Made by a program: the position numbers and the translations under genes. Positions 57,949 through 64,000 of a stretch of 64,000 nt of DNA are shown piece by piece (the first letter of the stretch is position 1; each line of letters begins with the position of its first letter). The stretch comes from Pegoplata infirma (Eukaryota; Arthropoda; Insecta; Diptera; Anthomyiidae): assembly GCA_963921195.1 (NCBI GenBank), contig CAWUER010000483.1, positions 124,001 to 188,000 on the forward strand. The letters run 5' to 3'. Under the pieces are notes generated by a model, which was not told the DNA's origin, made no database searches, and was given only the letters and a program-made list of their open reading frames with translations.

Positions 57949-58357
57949 TAGGGATGTCACGAATATTCGTCACTATTCGGTATTCGGCATGTTTTTTGAA
58001 TATTCGGTTAAATAAATATTCGTTAACAGTTTGCCGAATATTCGGCAAAATTTTAATTAGTTAAAAAAACACTTTTTATTAACGTTTAACTCTTTTTTGT
58101 AGTCATTTCAGTTTGTTTTCTATACAAAAAAACTTGAGAACTTGATTAAAATTCGAATTGTTAAGGTACCAGAAAGAATAGTGTCAACAACAGCGTTGTT
58201 GTCTTTTAGTCTGGTACTTTTTTTAATATTTTACAAAGGCAAAATACAGGCGTATGAATAATTAAATTATTCGGCAAATATTCGTATTCGGTTCAAACCG
58301 AATACCGAATAGTAAATATTCGGTAAAAGACCGAATACACTATTCGCGACATCCCTA
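57949..58357. mobile_element. hAT MITE with TAGGGATGTCACGAATATTC termini
   Basis: Starts TAGGGATGTCACGAATATTC and ends ACTATTCGCGACATCCCTA. The 8-bp target CTATTTAC stands at 57941-57948 on the left and at 61334-61341 on the right, displaced by the later element at 58358-61331. Interior words are TATTCGG/CCGAATA. Relation to the other TATTCGG-rich MITE (17183-17707) is only in composition. Confidence 0.92.
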
Positions 58358-61331
58358 CACTCAAAATAATTCTACAGTAAAAAAATTAGTAAGTGCGTTG
58401 GTAATCCAAATCTACTAATAAGTTACCAATTACCAGTATTACAGTAGTTTTTTTAGTATCTTAAAAGTGCTAAAATTAGTATTTCTTACTGTTTATGAGT
58501 AATTTTTGTTGGTAGTCGGTTGTACTAATTTTTTTACTATTTTTAGTTCATAAAAGTACTAATATACAGTAATTTATTAGGTTTTTAATTTTTTTTTGTT
58601 AGTAATAATTCCGTAAGGGGGCGCTTGTTTACAAGCAGAGCTACCAACTGTTTTTGCTGCAAAATCGTTAAATTTGAATTCAGTGTTGCCATTATGTTAC
58701 ATTTTGGGTAAGTGCTGGTGCTTTTTTGGTTTTGCCGTTTTTTAAATACGCGTTTTTAAAGATAAGGTATTTATGGTGTTTTTTTCTATTTTTTTTAATT
58801 TGTGATTTTTATATTATCAATAGATTTTGCTGAAATTTGAAAGTTAAGCCCAGACCTAATGAAATTTGGAAAATTTTATCCATGTTTGGACCTTGGCCTC
58901 ATACAAACAACCCCTTTAAATTTGAATTAAGTGACTCTAACAATTAATTTAAATTGTGCCGAAGAGGAACTTACGGTGGTGGCGACTCGCCCCATTTGCT
59001 TACAGACGGCGGCGTTTGCTCTCAATCGTCGGCTTATTTAAATTTTTGGTTATGGAGTTGTATTTTTGTAATGACGCAATCAAAATATGTATTTTTGATA
59101 AAGTTAAATAAAGAAAATTGGGGTTTATTTTCGTAAAAATTTCAATACAATTTATTGTTTTTACAAAACCAATTTACACAGAATTTTGAACATCGCTATG
59201 CGTTGTGATGGAATGTGATTTCATCTTAGGTGTGAATTAGGTATAAGTTCATGTAGTGTGAACGTGGCCTTACTCTATACAGGATTAATGATTTTTTTGG
59301 GATAAGACTAAAAATAATGCATGAACCTTCGTAATGCATGAAAAATAAAAAAAAAAATATGGCCTATGGGAAGCGGTAGGGAACAACTAGTACATATTTT
59401 TCCATTTTTTGTGGCTATGCATTACATGGTAATGCATACTGTTACTCCCTGTAGATTTAGTCGCCGACATTCAGTTAAAAGAAGCATATTTCTCTCAAAA
59501 TTGTTTTATATGTGTTTTTTCCAGTAATTAAAGATTTTAAAAAAATATCCAATCGGTCCATGTTTGGACTTTCCTACTTGTATTTGTGTAAAAACTTTTT
59601 GGTACATATTTTCTAATTTTTTTTTTACAATTACGTATTTTTTTAAATGTTTAATGACTGTTGTTTTTTTAAACAATTTTGTTTACTGTCAAAATCCAAA
59701 TCCGGCGACCAAATTTGTCTATCACGTCAGGATTTTGAGTAATTCGCGGTTAAAGTGCCGAAAAAGGGCATTTTTGACCCTTTTTATATTTTTTTTTTTT
59801 TTTTATATTTTTTTTATATGCCCAACAAACTGGTAAACATTTTTTTTGAGAATTTACAAATAAGGACTTTTGGCCGGAAATCGATCTGTCTGGCCCTCTG
59901 TGCATTCCATTAAAGCAGTTCTGTGGCTTGATAATTGAATGTAATAAAAAAAGTTTGTTTAAAATTTAATGTTAACCATTATCTTAATATTACTTGAGTA
60001 ATATGAATGTAATATTATTTTTACTTTTGATTGTATCAGCTAATTTATTGAATTTATAATAAAAACAAGTATTTTTATTTTTTGCTTTTTATCCTATTTA
60101 CCTTAAAAACACATTTTCAAATTTTTTTTTTAATATTCTCTCTTTTCTTGGCGCTGATTTTTGTTTGGTAAATTTTTACCCTTTTCCTACGATTTTTGCC
60201 TTTTTTTTTCATATTGATAATGGCAACACTGTTTTTATTAGCGATCATTTGCTCCTTCACAATTCAGCAGCAAGCAGCAGACAGCAAAAATTAAGAGTAG
60301 ACTATTTAATTATAATTTCACTAAAATGCCATATTTTTTATTTCTTAACATTGCAAAAGCACACATCAAGTACCAAATACAATAAGTACAGCTTTTATAA
60401 ATTTATAATTTATAATTAAACAGGCACTTTATATTTTTTGCCGTCTGCTGCTTGCTGCTGCAGTGTGTGCGAACACTACGTTTGCTCGCATTAACTGCAG
60501 TGCTACCAACTGTTTTTTCTGTTTGTTTAGTGCGAAAAAGAATTAGAAAAAGTAACAACGCGATACCCACTCACGGAGTGTTTATAAAAAAAATATATGT
60601 TACATTTATTTAATTAAATTGTGTTAAAGTAATTATATATAAATGTTTTTTATTTAAATGTGTTTATAATAAAATTAATATGCATTAATAATAAAACTAC
60701 GTCAGTTTTTTTTAAATCGTTTTTTATTTCAATGATTGTGTAAGAAAAAAATTCAAGCTGAAGAAGAATATGGATACACACACGAATACAAAAAAAAATG
60801 TAGGTATAAAAAAGCGCCCTCTGTAGTAAAATGTTTGTATATACATTTGAACATGTATTGAGAATATATTATTTCTTTCTTATATTTTTAGCAATCGTTT
60901 ACGTGGTACAATGAACGCTACATTTTTTTAAACAGCTTAAGAAGACATGTAATTAAGTATATCTTATAACCGAAGTGAAATAATAAAATAAAAAACCGAA
61001 GTGAAATAAAATCATTTATATATAATATTTTTCTGACTTTTATTTATTAAAATTGATTTAGGTAGTAATTTTAATCACTAAAATTAGTAATTTTATTTAC
61101 TAAAATTAGTAGTTTTATTTACTAAATAGGACAAAAATTTTAAATATTTATGATTTTTTTAGTAGTAAATTGCAGTAATATTCACTGTTTTGTTAGTATT
61201 TCTCATGTACTAGATATTAGTAACAAATTTTAGTAATGATTAGCAACGCCTGCACTAGATCATTTTGGACTAAAACATTAGTACTCGTAGCTAAATTTTT
61301 AGTATTAAATACCCACGTTTTTTTTTGAGTG
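58358..61331. mobile_element. TA-flanked CACTCAAAA element, 3.0 kb
   Basis: Starts CACTCAAAATAATTCTACAG and ends ACGTTTTTTTTTTGAGTG. TA lies on both sides: 58356-58357 (the last two bases of the hAT MITE) and 61332-61333. Both ends are packed with TTAGTAATTTTTACTAAA-type words (58378-58620 and 61058-61320). The middle has a CAGCAGCAAGCAGCAGAC hairpin pair (about 60264-60285 and 60443-60465) and a repeated GCTACCAACTGTTTTT (58640, 60501). Frames 58954-60419 are not supported as genes. Confidence 0.85.
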
Positions 61332-61812
61332 TACTATTTACAATTGAAAATGTTTCATCATTAATATTTTTCTATTTTTATTTTCGATCAAAATGGAAAC
61401 GCAATACGGAAAATCCTTTTTCGTTGAGGCAAACTTTAAAAGTGGGAGACTAAGACAGAATTTTTTAATTAACCGTTATAAAAAGTAACCAATTTTCAAA
61501 TAAAATTAGACTTTTTTATGTATTATTTGATAAAGTTATATAGAGATTGCTTATTATTAGATGTAATTTTATCCGAAAATTGGTCACATTTTTTATGTAA
61601 ACCTAAGGTTTGCGCAAAGCTTCAATAACATTTTCTAGAGTCTATTGAGACGTCTCAAAACTTAAGAGGCCCACATGTATTTTATGTTTATAAAAGCGAG
61701 GAATGTACACATTATTACATTCTAGCATTTATAAAAATAAAATGCTTACCTTTTAAAGATTTGAATGCATATGTGTATGTGTAAAGCGCCGCAGGCGAAA
61801 AATTTTTAGAAT

Positions 61813-61874
61813 AAATTTTAACAAAAAATAAAAAAAAAATCGCGCGATTTTTTTTTTATTTTTTGTTAAAATTT
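61813..61874. repeat. Perfect 62-bp palindrome without loop
   Basis: Centred on ATCGCGCGAT and flanked by a 10-base A-run and T-run, then TTTTTTGTTAAAATTT and its inverse on the other side. All 31 base pairs match. Confidence 0.93.
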
Positions 61875-62501
61875 CTTGCCTTATCACTTCAACTTTGTTT
61901 CAAACTTCGTTTAGTTAAACTTTATTAAATTAAAACCAACCTTTACTAAGCCTTCTGTTTTTAGTTAAAGTTTAGCAAATGCCATAAACGTGGTGTTGCC
62001 ACCATACTGAATATCGCATTTCCAATTAGAAAAGTTGCCACCATTGCTAATTTTTACCAATAAAATACCAAATCCTGCCAACACTAACGAGTATATTTGA
62101 AAATTTGCGGTTTTTAGTTTACGTTTCTGTACCTTAGTCTAAGAGTTTAGCTAAAAAAAATAAATTTAATCTGAATTTGAATTTGTTGTTTTAACTCGGT
62201 TTAATTCTACAACAAAGATAAGTTTTTCCGGTAATGCAATACTCTCAAAAAAATTAAATTACCTTCCAAAATCTAAACAAATGAAAATATCCCCAAATAT
62301 TTTTTTTTATTTCTATTTTCATTTAGGGCTTATTTCATAATGAAGAAAACCCCAAAATAAATAATGAAACAACCGCCAAAATAAATGAAAAAATCCCCAA
62401 ATTAAATTTTAGCATTTTTTTTGGGGATTTTTTCATTTTTCTGTTTGGGGGTTATTTCATTGGGGGTTTTTTTATAGCGCCGAAATACAGGAATAATTCC
62501 A

Positions 62502-62807
62502 TAAAAACTATTGAGAAAGATTACTCCAGCTCGAGGTCACGTTTCTTTACTAATTATTACGATGATATTGTCAAAGTAACAATTTTCAAGAAACTATTTA
62601 TAAAGTTTGTTTATTATAAATTGATTGATATGGTCATTTTGGAGGACTAACTCGACACGTGTCAACAAAATGACCACACCAATCAATTTAAAACAAACAA
62701 ACTTTCTAAACAGGTTCTCGAAAATTGTTACTTTGACAATATTATCGTAATAATTAGTAAAGAAACTTGACCTCGAGCTGGAATAAACTTTCTCAATAGA
62801 ATTTATA
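62502..62807. mobile_element. Foldback MITE (AAGGTCATATTTC family, copy 2)
   Basis: The left arm (62502-62650) and right arm (about 62655-62807) pair over almost their whole length: CTATTGAGAAAG, TTACTCCAGCTCGAGGTC, TCTTTACTAATTATTACGAT and ATATTGTCAAAGTAACAATTTTC. The turn lies at CGACACGTGTC near 62652-62662. The left arm matches 28116-28250, where copy 1 lies. No coding capacity. Confidence 0.88.
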
Positions 62808-64000
62808 AGTCGAATAATAAATAATTTTTATTTATTTAAAAATTAAAACAGAATTTTTTCCTTAAAAACTTAATTTTTATACATAAAAAAATATATCGTG
62901 AAAAAAGGAAATGTTTCCCGGGGACTATCTCTCATATCGTTCCGACGACCTAACACGTTTGCATGCAATGGCCTAGAAGTCTAATTGATTTCTTGTGACA
63001 TATTCAAAACTATTCCTAGGTCATGTCACATGAACTTCTCATAGGATATCGCTATACAAAAGTGAGAGGTTCGGAGACAATTCCCCATTTAAAAGTGGCA
63101 GATCCTGGATCAGTTTGCAAGACATTTCCCGCAGGGTATACTGATTATAGCTATTGGAGAGTTAGATTAGAAGGAATGTCATTTACCATGAAACTAACTA
63201 CTTTGTTTCAGCTACTGGTAAGTTAGAATGGAAGGACTTTATTTATGGAATGTTATTACAGTTTCGATTACCTGAAATTTAAGGACTTAAATCCACATAA
63301 ATACTAATTGGTAAGCTTTAACGGATTAAGATTTTCATCAGGTTTTAAATTATATCACTTTTCGGTTATAATCAGGTGCCAATTATTGCCCATAACTGTT
63401 ATATAAAAATGCATTAAAAAATAAATAATAACAACAACATAGTTCTCGTTTTTTTTTTTTGCAAATGATGGCAGTCAGTCATAGAGGTTTTGCCTGCTGA
63501 TCGATCTATAAGCCATTATCTTCTCAACGAACTGACGAAAAACTGCGAAAGGCCGACATAGTAATTTGTAAGCGAATTATAGACTTCAAAGTAACAACAT
63601 ACAGATAGCAATAACAACATTAAAACATTCAGTGCTTTTGCAGTGGAAAGGAATAAACAACAACAAGTCTTCCTTATACACAAAATGATGTTTGTGCAAG
63701 AATCCAAGCACTAAGAGGATATACAGACATGAAATGCCAAAATATGTTTGACATTTCTTCATAAAGAGGAAAACAGGGGAGTAAGGAGTGTGTAACAGCG
63801 GAACTGTTAATAAAATTCAGATTTAATTTAAAACAAATTTGAAAAAAACAGAAAAAATTATTTTCTTTTTTTTAACCCACGGGTCTGTAGAGTGTCCAAA
63901 GGAGGGTCCTGATGCTTATCACTCAATTTATTTAACTGTATTGATTTATTGTAGCATCGTCGGAATGTGGGTTGTGTGACTCTGTTCTATCGAAATTACC
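62808..64000. other. Unique DNA, nothing recognised
   Basis: AT-rich with AACAACAAC words near 63428-63440 and 63655. Frames 63023-63226 and 63516-63707 have no recognisable domain; they are not called. Confidence 0.45.

Larger units (their letters stand above)
57682..62481. mobile_element. Foldback/MULE-like element, 4.8 kb, with nested insertions
   Basis: The left end GGCGCTATGAAAAAACCCCC pairs with the right end GGGGGTTTTTTTATAGCGCC. The flanks GAAATACAG are identical on both sides (57673-57681, 62482-62490), a perfect 9-bp target duplication. Each terminal region (57682-57940 and about 62225-62481) is a run of diverged AATGAAATTACCCCCAAAT-type units of about 20 bp. Long ends made of short tandem units plus a 9-bp duplication are the plan of Drosophila Foldback elements, which belong with the Mutator-like group. 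The interior carries two later insertions and about 0.9 kb of AT-rich DNA with a perfect palindrome. No transposase; non-autonomous. Confidence 0.88.

Noticed and set aside
63023..63226. Possible short exon with moderately complex sequence
   Set aside because: 67 residues with no recognised domain and no flanking coding signal; not enough to call.

Overview
The window is AT-rich, gene-poor eukaryotic DNA, most likely intergenic or intronic sequence of a brachyceran fly (a calyptrate fly such as a blowfly would fit). The reasons are mini-me-like repeats with a GGAC microsatellite, LOA/I-type, jockey-type and RTE-type LINE remnants, a mosquito-style DD37E mariner relative, many hAT MITEs and long CAA/CAG-rich stretches. 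No host protein gene, tRNA or rRNA could be supported. Most open frames are chance products of simple sequence; the only intact gene is a transposase.

Layout. 0-2 kb: 3' end of a dead LINE, then a CCCGAG-ended element. 2-13 kb: foldbacks, a mini-me-like repeat broken by two small TA-flanked elements, a TTG-rich stretch, a decayed 35-bp satellite array broken by further insertions, and a second mini-me-like copy split by a CCCGGG-ended element. 13.9-17.9 kb: a CCCAGC-ended element carrying nested insertions. 18.4-27.1 kb: a GTGACA-ended element split by an 8.2-kb CCCAGC element, which itself holds a 2-kb palindrome and a clean 35-bp satellite array. 27-34 kb: hAT and foldback MITEs, unique DNA, a dead minus-strand LINE and unique DNA. 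34.3-39.2 kb: a second GTGACA copy and a five-layer nest in which one element sits inside a copy of its own family. 40.56-41.86 kb: an intact DD37E transposon with perfect 32-bp inverted repeats. 42-57 kb: a foldback-cored element, dead RTE-like and jockey-like LINEs, dispersed repeats and a hAT MITE. 57.7-62.5 kb: a Foldback/MULE-like element with a 9-bp target duplication holding two further dated insertions. The rest is unique AT-rich DNA.

The main story is transposition. At least seventeen elements share one plan: short C-rich or CAC-type termini followed by an A-run, a 2-bp target duplication (most often TA), no coding capacity, and an interior made of short self-complementary motifs peculiar to each element. 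They repeatedly insert into each other and into satellite DNA, and several have swollen interiors (tandem arrays, giant hairpins). Target duplications allow the insertion order to be read at several nests. All similarity calls were made by eye; none was checked against a database.
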